DNA of 64,000 nucleotides from contig CM071931.1 of assembly GCA_016081115.2 (NCBI GenBank), forward strand, positions 19,072,317 through 19,136,316, written 5' to 3'. The stretch comes from Rehmannia glutinosa. Lineage: Eukaryota; Streptophyta; Magnoliopsida; Lamiales; Orobanchaceae. The notes under the pieces were generated by a model. The model was not told the DNA's origin. It was given only the letters and a program-made list of their open reading frames with translations, and searched no databases. Positions 1-12,174 of the stretch are shown here, one piece after another; the first letter of the stretch is position 1, and each line of letters begins with the position of its first letter. The position numbers and the translations under genes are program-made.

Positions 1-183
1 TTCTAGGTAGGTATGGGACATCTCCATAGTCAGAAACTTCTTGAGATCAGCCTTCTCAAGTTTCTAAGCGATATTCTTAGCCAAATCCTTGTCAACACCC
101 TGTTTGACAAGGCCTTCGAAATCAACATTAGCTCCAGTATGAATCTTCTCAGCGAGCTTAACGAAGTTGTATGTAGGTGCCAT
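1..183 (-). pseudogene. Extra 3' ORF of Copia A, N-terminal part (partial)
   Basis: This sense-strand ORF lies downstream of pol in element A and starts at the ATG on 183-181. It opens MAPTYNFVKLAEKIHTGANV and has an in-frame TAG at codon 40 (66-64), after which the same frame continues to the window edge. Element C carries a related start (MAPTYDFTKLGKQIHTYSTV) at the same relative place, 19988. The pair shares the pattern VDF-G-VKQG. No enzyme motif is visible in this short piece. Position after RNase H matches the slot where Sireviruses can carry an envelope-like ORF, but nothing here shows an envelope function. The function is unknown; proteins of this sort are often labelled only as plant transposon proteins. 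Confidence 0.6.
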
Positions 184-560
184 TTCAATCTTGAAAATGA
201 GAGATGAAAAACTAGGGTTTTGAACTTCTTTGCAGAGAGAAAGCTTGGAAACTTTGTGAGCAAGAAAGTGAATGTGAGGAGAGACAAAGTAAAATTTCTC
301 TTTATATGGGACTTGAAAGGACAGTTTTTAGAATTTGAAAAGTTAAAAACTAATCAACAGTTGAGATTAAAAAATCAAAACTGTATTAATTTCCCCGCAT
401 TAAATGCAACACATCTACATACAATCATGGATAAACCGTCGGAGGCTTCTGACTGACACCACTAATGATGTTGACGTCATGTCTAAAAACATTCCACTTG
501 AGGAAAACGACCTCGTTTTATCACTAAGCTCATAAATGTTTCAACTTTTTTCATTCATGA
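184..560 (-). promoter_or_regulatory. Putative internal promoter and leader of the extra ORF, element A
   Basis: Reading on the minus strand toward the ATG at 183 there is a TATAAA box (301-306), then a pyrimidine-rich leader of roughly 90 nt, then the telo-box AAACCCTA (213-220), then the ATG. Farther upstream is a perfect TGACGTCA bZIP-type palindrome (472-479). Element C has the same layout before its homologous ORF. This is inference from motif order; no transcript evidence is available. Confidence 0.5.
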
Positions 561-718
561 CTCGACTCTACCTCACTCTTCCTTGAATCGACTGAATAAT
601 CAATTGGTTGTCCAGCTAACTCGATACAGCTGACTAGCCGTATAAGTTGTTTCACTTGGTTGATATGTGAAACTTTTATGGTATGAAATTCTCTCATCTT
701 TAACCCTATTGAATGAGT

Positions 719-2330
719 CTTCTAAGATTCCTAACACAACTCAATCAATCCAAGCTTATTCTTAAGTTCTTCAAACCTTGATCCACATAATGGATTTGTG
801 AATATATCAGCTAAATGTTTATCAGTTGATATGTATTCCAATGTGATGTCTTTCTTTTCAACATAATCTCTTATAAAGTGATATCTGACATCAATGTGCT
901 TGGTTCTTGAATGAAATACTGGATTCTGAGTAATTGCAATGGCACTTGTGTTATCACACATAATTGGAATCTCTCTTTCTTCAATGTCATATTCTCTCAG
1001 TTGTTGCCTCATCCATATAACTTGGGCACAACAGCTGTCTGCAGCAATGTACTCTGCTTCAACTATGGATACAACTATTGAGTTTTGTTTCTTGCCGAAC
1101 CAAGAAACCAATCTATTTCCAAGCATTTGACAAGTACCAGATGTACTCTTCTTGTCCACTCTACATCTCGCATAGTCTGAGTCTGAATAGCCAACCATCT
1201 TGAATCCTTATTCTCCTGGATACCAAAAGCCAACTTCTTGGCATCCCTTCAAATACCTTAAGATTCTCTTGGCTGCAACCATATGACTTTCCTTTGGAGC
1301 AGATTGGAATCTTGCACATACACCTACAACAAAGGTGATGTCTGGTCAGCTGGCTGTCAAATAGAGTAATGATCGAATGCGTGCTCTATACATTGTTTGA
1401 TCAACAACTTTTCCTTCTGCATCCATATCCATCTTCACAGATGTATTCATGGGAATCTTCACAGATGACTTCTTTTCCATACCAAATTTCTTCATTAAAT
1501 CTCTGGTATATTTGGTTTGACTTATGAAGGTTCCATCCTTCATTTGCTTATCTTGAAGACCTAGAAAGAAAGTCAGCTCTCCTATCATGTTCATCTCAAA
1601 CTTCATTTGCCTAAGTTTTGAGAATTTGTCACAAAACTCTTTGTTTGTGGATCCAAATATGATGTCATCTACATATATTTGAACAAGCAGTATACTCTCT
1701 CCATCTTGAGTTCTGAAGAGTGTTCTATCAACATTGCCTTTGGTGAATCCATTGTCTATTAGAGACTGAGACAATGTGTCATACCATGCTCTTGGTGCTT
1801 GCTTCAAACCATATAATGTCTTCTTGAGCTTGTAGACTTTGTCTCCAATAGTTTTCTGCTCAAAACCTGGAGGTTGTTTCACGTAGACTTCTTCTTCCAA
1901 AAGTGCATTCAAAAATGCACTCTTCACATCCATTTGATGGACAGTGAAGTTCTTGTGAGCTGGATAAGCAAGAAACATCTTTATTGCCTCCAATCTTGCA
2001 ACAGGTGCAAAAGTTTCATCAAAATTTATGCCATTCTTCTTGGCAATACACTTTGGCTACTAGTCTTGCTTTGTTTCTCACTACAGATCCCTCTTCATTC
2101 ATCTTATTTTTGAATACCCACTTAGTACCAATAACATTTTGGTGGGTAGGCCTTTGAACCAATTCCCAAACTTTATTTCTTTCAAACTGATTCAACTCTT
2201 CCTGCATAGCTAGAATCCAATGTGTGTCATCCAAAGCTTGTGACACAACATTTGGCTCAATTTGAGAAATAAAACAAGTAAACAAGGCTTCATGTGGAGT
2301 CCTAGATCTGGTTCTTACTCCTTCTCTAAC
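719..2330 (-). pseudogene. Copia A pol: reverse transcriptase and RNase H
   Basis: This is the C-terminal part of the Copia A polyprotein. The reverse transcriptase (about 2285-1346) shows the palm motif YVDDIIFGS near 1670 and the typical segment WYDTLSQSLIDNGF. RNase H (1198-731) shows SDSDYA, EAEYIAADSC, DNTSAI and SRTKHIDVRYHF, ending LGLIELC near 731. Together they would copy element RNA into DNA in cytoplasmic particles. The frame is broken near 2040 (RT start), between 1346 and 1198, and at several stops. C carries the homologous region at 20546-22130 in worse condition. Confidence 0.9.
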
Positions 2331-3560
2331 ATCTCCAATGATAAGCTCTGGTGGATGGTCTATCAGTCATCTCAAATCCGGTTGGAGTAAGTCAGCTGGA
2401 TTAAATCTTCTTGCAGCTAAGTTGTCTTGAACTACTTCCTCTTGATTATCATTTAGCTACAGACCTTCCAGCTGTCTTTGAGATTAAGCTATCTCATCTT
2501 CATTTGGGTTGAGTCTTCTGATATATGCCTCAACATATGGACTCTTCTGAATAGTTGGCTGATTCAACTTGTTAGCTAACTTATCAATGCCTTCTCCATT
2601 AACATTAGGTTCATCAAAAACCACATGGATAGACTCTTCTGTGACCATAGTCCTCTTGTTCAGCACTCGAAAGCTTTACTCTCGGCAGAGTATCACAAAA
2701 AGATACTTTCATCAGCTTTAGCATCAAAAGATTTTAATTTGTCCTTGACATTGTTGTCAATGAAGTAGTTACATCCAAAGATATGAAAACATCCAACATT
2801 TGGCTTCTTCCTATCCAAATTTCATAGGGGGTTTTGGACAACTGCCTATTGATCAAACACTTATTCTGAATGTAGCAAGCAGTATTAATGGCTTCAGCCC
2901 AAAATCTCTTAGCCAATCTCGCTTCATCTAACATGGTCCTTGCAGCTTTCTTGAGAGTTTTATTCCTTCTTTCAGCCACTCCATTCCGCTATGGAGTTCT
3001 TGCAGCTGATAACTCATGTGCAATACCATTCTTTATGCAATACTGAGTTATAATCCCATTGACAAACTCAGTTCCTCTATCCGACCTTATCTTGATAATA
3101 GTTTGACTCTTCTCATTTTGAACTCTTCTCATAAGATGTGGAAGCTTCTGCAAAGATCCCTTCTTTTTACACATAAAGATAGTCCATGTGTATCTTGAAT
3201 AATCATCCACCACCACTAATGTGCATTTATTTTCATTGATACTTAGTTGGTTCAACTGGACCAAATAAATCCATATGCAATACATGCAAGATCCTAGTTG
3301 AAGAAGGACTATGCTTCTCCTTGAATGAAGACTTGATTTGCTTTCCCATCTGGCATGCATCACAGATGCTTTCCTTCTTATATACTAAGTCTGGCGGTCC
3401 TTCCACAAGATGACTCTACGCAAGCTTGTTGATTGTATTGAAATTCAGGTGACTCAGCTTTTTATGCCACAACCAACTTGATTCAGTTGTACTCTTTTCT
3501 AGTAGACATGTACTTGGTGTAGCAGTCGACCAATCCACTACATAAATGTTTTTCTGACTT
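2331..3560 (-). pseudogene. Copia A pol: integrase
   Basis: This is the integrase part of the polyprotein, which would join element DNA to the chromosome. The core motif DRGTEFVNG (near 3080) supplies one catalytic aspartate, and GVAERRNKTL supplies the glutamate region near 2965. An upstream TWTIFMCKKKGS segment belongs to the same rve-type fold. An in-frame TAG near 2990 replaces the expected glutamine just before GVAERRNKTL. The stretch 2331-2733 is a linker toward RT, with only a short open piece at 2484-2666. Element C has the matching region at 22459-23193. Confidence 0.85.
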
Positions 3561-4842
3561 CATCTTTCAACATATTTGATTTGGCAAAAACCCATGTTGA
3601 ATCCTACATTGTAGCCCTTATCACAGAGTTGGTTGATACTCGGCAGATTGAAATTCAGCCCTTCAACATAGGCTACATCTGTGATTTCCAATCCATTTTT
3701 CTTTATGGATCCAATGCCTCTTATCTCCTCTGGAGCTTCATTCCCTCCAAATATAACTTTTGCTCCTCTTGATTCCTTGAAGTTTTATATATTCTTCTTA
3801 TTGCCAGTCATATGTCTAGAACAACCACTATCCATGCACCAGGATCCTTGGCACTCAGTTGTTCCTTGAACCTGCAATCAAGGAAATCAATTTTTAGGTA
3901 CCCAAACCTATCTGGGTCCTCAGGGGTTAGCATTATAAGGTGATCCAACCAACTTATAGCCAAATGATCTGACTCTAAGAAGTTTCCACCTATCTGTATT
4001 ATAATCATAATGAATCTTAGCCAATTGCTTGGGAGCTACAGGCTCATACTAATGAAACTTTTGTGCATAGTGAGCATTGTGCTTGGGTAAATATGTGTGC
4101 TGATAATGGTTCCCTTGACTAGGGAATGATCTATTATGAGTCTGAGGTCTTTGCCATCTGGGCTTGTATCCATTAGGACTTGGATAATATCTCATTTGAT
4201 TATTCCAATCAGCCTGGTTAGGATAATCCTACAATTCCCTTCATATGGCTTTCTATGCTGAAACCTTTGGGGCTTTTGGTAGTTCTGGTTTGCTTTCACA
4301 TAATATTTCATGTCAGGAGTCTGCTGATGGACTCTTCTGAATTTAGTTTCAGCTGTCCTTTCAGCATACTCTGTTGGCTTCTTGCATTTGCCTTTGTAAC
4401 CCAGGCCAGCATGTGTGTGATTGTGTTTGTGAGTGGGTGCAACATATGGTACTTTTGCTTTTTGGACTCTCCCATTACTTGAGGATCCTTTCTCCGAAAC
4501 CACTATTGGAGTTTGAGCATGAACAAAGGAATTGAATCTTATGACTGTTTTGTCTCCTCTCCACTTTCATTTTTTATCATTATTAATTCATCCAATGATT
4601 TAGATGCCTTGCTAAATGATGCAATCACATTTTTCAAATCTTTTCCCCTCTTTCTTGTTTCAGCTAAGTCTGCCTTGACCTTAGCAATCTCATTTCTTGA
4701 CTCTTTGTTCAATGACTACTTTGGAGAGTACTCGGCTCTTGATCATTTGTGAGTTTTGGCTTTTGAGCTGGTTGTTTTCCTCATTTAAGAGTGTGTGAGA
4801 GGTTTTTATATGCTCAAAGTCTTCATCATTTTGCCTAATGAA
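3561..4842 (-). pseudogene. Copia A: protease and gag-pol linker
   Basis: On the minus strand around 3840-3803, one frame reads CMDSGCSRHMTGN, the aspartic protease active site of plant Copia elements (DSG triad followed by CSRHMTG). The neighbouring longer open frame at 4008-3808 reads a different phase there, so a frameshift separates it from the catalytic residues. Upstream, 4503-4192 is a basic linker rich in K, N and Q, as often found between gag and protease in Sirevirus-like elements. The stretch 4504-4842 is coiled-coil-like gag sequence on the minus strand with stops. Plus-strand open frames here are not genes. Confidence 0.75.
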
Positions 4843-5276
4843 TCATAAAGATCTGTGGGTGATGAAGTGTGTGTCACCATTACTATCATTAGAATTAGAG
4901 CTAGATGAGTTAGAATGTATCTCATCTTCTTGTTCTTTGGCCACGAGGCATATCAAAGCCTCTTCGTCAGTGTCTGAGGAATAGTCTGTCTCACTGCTGT
5001 CCAACTCAGTTGTCTCTTTACACTTGGCTACGTCAGCATCAGCAGCCAACATGCCTTTCTTCTTTTCTTATCTCCTTTCTCTGAAGACCTTTCTTTCTTC
5101 CTCATTCCTATAATTGTTTACTGGTGGGTAGGAACAATCAACAACAAAGTGTCCGGGTTGTCTGCAGTTCCAGCACAGGTTCTCAGCTTTTTGATAGCCA
5201 ACTCTTTGATTATCAGCTCTCTGGTGGTCAGCTCTCTTGGGTGTTCTGTCTTCCCTTGCCTTGGAAGTTGCTGAGT
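4843..5276 (-). pseudogene. Copia A gag, C-terminal half with zinc knuckle
   Basis: The open stretch 5276-5068 contains the CCHC knuckle CWNCRQPGHFVVDC, the RNA-binding signature of retroelement gag, followed by a basic tail (NEEERKVFRERR). A stop separates it from the acidic stretch 5052-4843 (SSETDYSSDTDEEALICLVA). Its N-terminal continuation lies at 34431-35226, on the other side of the CACTA insertion. The codons at the break correspond to the KGESSEKT region of the intact homologue in element C near 25180. Confidence 0.85.
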
Positions 5277-5293
5277 CACTACAAGAAAATCGC
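5277..5293 (+). repeat. CACTA terminal inverted repeat, left (3') end
   Basis: Seventeen bases, CACTACAAGAAAATCGC, match the right end perfectly in inverted orientation. Target duplication AGT is at 5274-5276. Confidence 0.95.
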
Positions 5294-5715
5294 AAAACAG
5301 CGACGGATAAGCCCATAAAAACTGTCGCTAAATATTTTAGCGACGAATTTTTTTCGTCGTTATTTAGCTCGTCGCTAATTCCTTAGCGACGGAAAAATTT
5401 GTCGCTAAAAAATTAAAAATCCGTCACCAATCTTGAATCGGGAGTGAGAATGGAATCGGACGCATTTAATTAGCGACGGACGAATCCGTTGCTAACTTTA
5501 GCGACGGAATAATCCGTCGCTAAATTGCGTCAATTAACTTTGTTTCTAATATTAGCGACGGACTTTTCCGTCACTAATTTGATTAAATAGCGATAGATTA
5601 TTCCGTCGCTAAATTGATTTTTTGGTTTTAACGTTAGCGACGGAAGTTTCCGTCGCTAACTTTGTCTTACACTTAGCAAATAGCGACGGATTGTATCCGT
5701 CGCTATTTTTAAAAT
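5294..5715. repeat. CACTA subterminal repeat array, left
   Basis: About a dozen copies of a short motif around AGCGACGGA occur in both orientations, often paired as small palindromes (for example AGCGACGGA facing TCCGTCGCTA). In En/Spm such subterminal motifs are the binding sites of the TNPA protein. The copies vary at one or two bases. The array ends abruptly near 5715, where AT-rich sequence begins; 5716-5944 shows nothing further. Confidence 0.85.
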
Positions 5716-5944
5716 ATTATTTTATTTTTTAATTTATTTTTTATAATTAAAAACCTGTAAAAACAATGCACGTTCAAATTACAAAAATCATTTACATAAA
5801 CTATATAATCTATCAATAATCGCCAATATAATATCTATTTTACAAAAAAAACCATGACAAACATTTATAGTTATAAATCCGCAATACATCCACATATAAT
5901 CTAAAATATATAATTTCTAGAATTTGTCCAATTTGTGCATGGCT

Positions 5945-8061
5945 ATCAAGGAGGAGGCATCTGTCCATGGTGGCGCGACTCCATCATCATGCGTACCAAC
6001 TCTGATACTTGTGACTGCAACTGAATACGCTCATGAAGCTCCTTCTCCAATCGCTCGCGCGACACGGCCGCCACTGCTTTCGGTCATCTGCGGCTGACAC
6101 CTTTCGATCATTCTCTGCGGCTGACACCTTTCGGCCACTTTGTGTGACATGTCTCCTCAATGCCTCCTCATCGAATGGTGGGAATTTGGAACCACCAATG
6201 TTGGTGAACAAATACATCTGAGACTCAGTGTCGTACACCTGCTGCTTCTTTATCCCAACAACATCGAGAAAAATCTCATCCATCTCTGTGGGCTCCTTTC
6301 TCACCTCCAGTGCAACAGCTAAATGTGTCTCGACATCCTCCTGCAAAAAATATTAACTTACATTACAAAAACCATAAAAATGTATTTATAAACAGTTTAA
6401 AAGTATTCTAAAATTATACTTACAACTACTTGCATAGACTTCCCATCCACAAATGTACCATTTTCCTACATATGCGTACGCAAAAAAGTATCATACGTAG
6501 TAGGAGTCCGTCCAGTCTCCTTCTCCTGCATCCAAAAAGACAAGTATTAAAAAAACCTCATAATAATTTTAACTTTAAATAATTATAATTTAAACTAAAA
6601 TAACTTACAAAAGTAATGGCATGCTCAATGTAAGAGCGGGACCCTCCACAGTGGCGAGAACAACCGGATCCAGGCGGACCTGTCTCGGACATCCTGTTGT
6701 TGCTCACCTTCTTAGAAATAGCAACAACCTCTGGCTGACTCCAATAGACCAACCAGGTCTTCCATGCATCATCGGGCACACTACGTGGCGTTCCTTTTTT
6801 GTCTTTCTGGGTTTTAAATTTGGTTATCATGTCACTGAAGAGTTTTGAGGCCTGATGCATGAACACGTCATGAATTTGTCTGTCAACAGCTGGATCCCAC
6901 ATATAGTGCTTCTGCAAACAAAAAATATAATTAATTAGTACGCGCTATATATCAAGATAATATAGCCTATGTAAAATTCGACAATAATTTTCCTAAAAAT
7001 AAACAAAGCCAAGGTATAATACGAAACAAACATGACAAAAAAGTATAAGCAAATATTCCCAACAAAATAATATAATAAAATTCCGGCAGCATTTTCCCTA
7101 AAAATTGACATATGCCTGGTGAGAATCTAAACAAAAACAACTCAAATATTCACCAACAATACCAACACCATATATATTCATCAACATTAACAGTGTGTTC
7201 AACAACCATTTTCTAATAGAAAATCACCAAACCTAAACAAAAACAAACCAACACCATATGTTCAACACACATTAACTATTTCATAGTAGAAAATCAACAA
7301 CTATATAGTAACATGAATGAATATTAAGTTACTTAACTTACCTTGAACTCCTAAAAGTAATGCTCATTTTTATCATTCGGTACACTCTTCCAGTTGTATC
7401 CATTTGCGTGGATACTATGCTTGAAAATCTTGGTAATATCACTCGAAATCGTAGAGGGCATTAATCTACAAATTAACAACAATTGACAACATATTGTAAT
7501 TACAAAGATAGTTGGGTTTTTTTTGTAATTAGACTAAACCTTTTGTTATTATTTCGTCTTTTTTTGTTTTTAAAGAACAAACAATGTTTAATGGAAATCA
7601 AGTTAATTAGATGACACTTGGTATTATATTTTACATGTTATTGATTCATATCCTGTAAAAGTGATGATTATAGGAAAATTAATCCAATTAGGAAATTTTG
7701 TGAACTCAAACTTTTTTCACAGTTATATATTTCTAATTTCATTCTTTCTATACTAGTATTTTTTATGTAAATATTAGGAGAAAGAATGGAAGGGAAATAA
7801 CATTACTTAGTTACGACCCAACACATAAGCAGGGGGCAAAAACGCGCTGGACGAACCACATGGTGTAGGTACGGATGGTGTAGACGTCGATGGCCCAACC
7901 TGAGACGCATGATCATCATGCCCAAAACCTGGTGTAGGTGCATCCAAGTCCATCGCGTCCCGATCAATGGAGGAAGAGGTGTGGTGTCTCATACGGTGAT
8001 GCCGATGAACTATCACCTCGTCCACGCCCCTACCGCCTCTACTAGCTCGACCTCTAGTCAT
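5945..8061 (-). pseudogene. CACTA second gene, Ptta/En/Spm (Transposase_24) type
   Basis: This is probably the accessory CACTA protein that binds subterminal repeats. Exon-like blocks on the minus strand, in order: 8061-7807 (MTRGRASRGGRG, then Ser/Pro-rich), about 7462-7345 (TKIFKHSIHANGYNWKSVP), 6917-6610 (HDVFMHQASKLFSDMITKFK, DDAWKTWLVYW and a RSYIEHA end, typical of the family), about 6527-6430 (GRTPTTYDTFLRTHM), and 6343-5987 (DVETHLAVALEVRKEPTEMD, TESQMYLFTNIGGS). Gaps between blocks are AT-rich and look like introns. The block at 6527-6430 contains a TAG after RTHM, and 7345-7462 contains a TAA, so the copy appears damaged. The C-terminal block repeats GRKVSAAENDRKVSAADDRK. Intron 6918-7344 is AT-rich and holds no ORF. 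Confidence 0.8.
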
Positions 8062-8512
8062 CTGAAAGAAATTAAAATAAAGAAAATAACATAAGCATCA
8101 GGTGCAGATATATAACAGCTGAGACAAAACCAATGTAGAAATATCAATATTACTAGTGAAATGTTTCCACGCCATAATTTATTTCACAATCAATATTGAC
8201 GAGATGGTGTTATTACAATCACATATTATCATTAATTATTTTTAAAAATTACAAATACCCATTGACATTTATTTTTTTTACAAATTCCTCCCTCAAGAGG
8301 GGTATTTGTTAGTTAAATCCAAACCTCGGGGGAGTTATTTGCAACAATTTTATAGGCAATTGTAATTTTAAAAGATAATTGGAGTTATATTGGTAATTAG
8401 GCAAAACCTAAAGGTAGTTTTTGTAATTATCTCTATTTTAAATAATATTTTTGAATTAACCAATAATATTTGATATATTTTATTTTATTTGATAATATGC
8501 AAACTTACCAAA
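8062..8512. other. CACTA intergenic spacer with a dispersed repeat
   Basis: This spacer lies between the two transposase genes. From about 8230 to 8420 it holds a repeat with the phrases TTACAAATACCC and GAGGGGTATTTGTTAG, around a short CCTC/GAGG inverted core. Related phrases recur twice at the right edge of the window (about 63560-63720 and 63838-64000). It is probably a MITE or solo fragment. No gene is visible. Confidence 0.5.
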
Positions 8513-11500
8513 GAATCATCTAGAATAACCTTCACTATCATTGTCGCTCTCTCCTATATCTGAATCTTCACTTTGATCATCTGTTTCTTCATCTAACTCA
8601 AGCTCATCCTCAGTGTTAACCAGTTCATCTCCAAGTTCTATAACATCATCAGATGGCTCATCCAAAGTTATTGGGTCATTATCTACTTGTATGGGATCAT
8701 GTATATCTATGGTTTCCTCTTGAAAGGATGGGGCTATAAACGATTGAATAACTTCTACTTTATATCTAGCTATCTTACAAACGGCCCACCAGTCTGTCTT
8801 GTCACGTTTCAAACTAGGATATGTACAATAGTAAACCTGTGTGGCTTGAATAGCTAAAACAAATGGCTCGTATCGATTGAAACGACGTTTATGATTTATC
8901 TCTACGAGCTTGTATTGATGATGGATCTTTGTACCCGTAGTTGTTGGATCAAACCACTCACAATTGAACAACATTGTCCTCTTGATCGGCAAACCCGGTA
9001 CTCTAGGCGCACAACTTCCAATAAACGACCATAATAATCTCTCTCATCCCCACTGTAATTCTCCCCTTTGATGCAAACCCCACTATTCATAGTAGATCTA
9101 GTTGAACCATGGCCAACAGTATTGAATTTAAATCCATTCACATAATATCCAGGATAGGTAACAACGGATCTTAGTGGGCCTTTTGCGAGACTCTTGATGA
9201 ATTCGTTTGAAACATTGTTTGGATCATGTGCCTATTGACATCAAATATAAATGATGTGTAAATATATCACATATTGAAGTGAAATCATTCTAATTTAAGT
9301 ATAGTTGAATTGGTTAAAGATCTCACATATTGCTCGAACCACCCTGCAAACTCACTTTCCAATTTACTATCGAGCTGAGCATCTGAAATGTTTGGTTGTC
9401 CCAGCTTTATATGCTCATTGTATATGCTTTAAAACGAATTTATGTTAACAACATAAACATCGCAATTAAAGGCACATATATTGAATTAATTAATGAATAT
9501 TGAATAAGATTATACGTACTCAATATATGGTCGAACCTCATCACAATTTAATAAAATGTAGATATGAGCTGCTTTGTACTCTTCGTCATTCATAAATCTC
9601 ATTTTTTCCTTTCCAAAAGCTCTACCTGGATGCTTGAATACTGAAATATTTTCCTCATGGTCATCAACATCAACATGGATATCGTCATTCCGAGCCACAC
9701 TTCTGTGTTTCGTGCTAACATGATCCTCAAAATAATATGAACAAAATGAGGATGCTTCTTCCACCAAGTATGCGTTGGATATGGAGCCCTCGACCTTCGC
9801 TTTGTTTTTTACATTACTTTTTAGCTTGCGAAGGTACTTAGACAAAAATATCTCATATATAAGCGATGACTATATGATATAAATCAAATCGCATTGATAT
9901 AGAAAACTGTCGTACCTCTCAAATGGATACATCCATCTATAATGCACTGGACCAACAATCTTTGCTTCATAGGCCAAGTGAATCGGTAGATGTTCCATGG
10001 AGTCAAAGAAACTTGGCGGAAATATACGTTCAAGTTTACACAGAATTAATGGTATGTCTCTCTCAAGACGTATCATGTCGTTTGTTTCAATAACAGTAAA
10101 GGTGAGATCTTTAAAAAACAAGCTCAATTCTGTGAGAGCCTTCCAAACATGTGCGGGAAGCAATTAACGAAATGCAATTGGTATTAACCTTTGCATGAAC
10201 ACGTGACAATCATGACTTTTCATTCCATACAACTTAATGTTCTTCATATCAACACATCGACCCAAGTGGGATGCATATCCATCGGGGAATTTGAGACTAC
10301 TCACCCATTCATACAATGCAGTCTTAGACTGCTTATCAAGTGTGTAACAAGCTTTCGGGTACTTTCCAGTGGCACTATCCTGCTCCAACTCAGGTCGGTT
10401 ACAATATCCATTCAACTCCTCCCTGGATTTAGATGTGTCTTTTGTTTTTCCTTTGACATTCATCACTGTATTGAACATATTGTCAAACACATTCTTTTCT
10501 ATGTGCATAACATCCAAATTGTGGCGTATCAAATTGGAGCTCCAATATGGCAAATCCCAAAATATGCTTATTTTTTTCCAACCACATGTTTTTGAAATAC
10601 GCCCATTAATATATGTTGCATCAAGTTTTGTGACCTTTAGACCTAACACCTCTAACTCTCTAAGGATTTCGGATCCTGGACGGACAATTGGGGGAAGAGT
10701 TGTAACAATTTTCTCTCTTCTAAATGCATGCTTATCTTTTTGATATGTGTGATCCGTAGGAAGGAACTTGCGATGGTTGTCAAACCACGATTGCTTTCCG
10801 CTACACCTAAGTGTGAATGCATCTGATTTGTCCATGCAGTACGGACAAGCTAATCTTCCAGCTGTACTCCACCCCGACAACATCGAATAAGCAGGGAAGT
10901 CACTAATTGTCCACATGAGGGCAACTCGTATTTGAAAGTTCTGCTTCTTCGATATGTCGTATGAATGAGCACCAACCTCCCACAGATGTTTCAACTCCGC
11001 TATTAGCGGTTGTAGGTAAACATCCAGCTTATCCTTCAGGTTCTGAGGCCCTGGAACCAACACATTCAAAAACATATACTGCTCTTTCATACACATCCAA
11101 GGAGGCAAATTGTACGGTGTTAGTATTACTGGCCACGATGAATATTGTTGCCCATACTATGAAAACGGCTGAAAACCATCGGTGCAAAGACCCAGCCTAA
11201 CATTTCGGATCTGAGCTGCAAAGTCGGGATGGGTCTGGCTGAAATGCTTCCACGCCAGAGAATCTGATGGATGACGCATGACCCCATCTTCAACTAAATG
11301 TTCGGCATGCCACCTCATATCCTTTGCTGTAGCATTAGATGCATACAACCTCTACAGTCGAGGAGTCAAAGGAAAGTAATACATCTTTTTATATGCTACA
11401 TTAGTCTTTTGTCGCTTCTCAACCCAAAGTGAGTTTTTTTAAACCGGGGATGGTCACATAACTTGCAAGTGATCATATTTGAATCTGAGCCCCAATATAT

Positions 11501-12174
11501 CATACAACCATTTTTGCAACAATCGATCTTCTTGACTGGTAACCCCATACCCCTCAACAACTTTTTGCTACTGTAAAAATTATCCGTGACTAGATTATTA
11601 TCCGGAACAATCTCTTTCATTAGCTCCGTTAGCTGGTCAAAATATTTTTCAGACATTCGATTCTCAGACTTTAAGCTCATTAGTCGAGCTACCAAAGATA
11701 ATTGAGAGTGATTTTCGCACCGCCACAATCTGGCGATTTGCGGACTTTCAAAGATGTCATAAAACTTTTGGGCCTCGGGGTTGGTGGCTCTTCTATATCA
11801 CCCACATTAAATTAGGACCAAAGCATCACGAATCATAGTGGTATATCCATTGATGTTTCTTCTTCTTCGATCGCATAAAATGAGCCACCAACATCCTGGT
11901 CACCCCAGGACCTCATATATGTTTCCCCTTGGAAGGTCCAAACATGATAGTTGATGCGAAATCATGTTTGACCAAGTGATTTCTTTGTGTCCACATCGAG
12001 AAATTGCATGTTTTGACACTTGTGTTGATTACATGGACATCTAATTTTGGAACCATCCATCCATCTAGGTTTACTAGTAGCAAACTCAATGAAAGTTTCG
12101 ACTCCAATAACAAACCTCTTAGCTAGATATCCACCCTCTCTCCTTTCATACATCCAACTACGACCAAAACTCAT
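8513..12174 (-). pseudogene. CACTA TNP2-like transposase gene
   Basis: This gene would catalyse excision and integration of CACTA elements. Blocks on the minus strand, in order: a Transpos_assoc domain (12174-11965; WMDGSKIRCPCNQHKC), a frameshift, SEKYFDQLTELMKEIVP with a CKNGCMIYW cysteine motif (11728-11396), the Transposase_21 core (11348-10164; LGLCTDGFQPFS, GPQNLKDKLDVYLQPL, CPYCMD, NLDVMHIEKNVFDN), a DUF4218 block (10163-9870; FPPSFFDSMEHLPIHLAYEA), then 9845-9510, a short exon near 9430-9325, and a DUF4216 block (9235-8902 frameshifted into 8992-8516; VLAIQATQVYY). The C-terminus is strongly acidic. Intron-like AT-rich gaps separate the last blocks. An in-frame TAA follows IPIAFR at 10164, and further frameshifts occur near 11350-11400 and 8950. 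Confidence 0.9.

Noticed and set aside
10191..10743. Plus-strand open frames over 120 codons.
   Set aside because: They are antisense to the well-supported TNP2-like transposase core.
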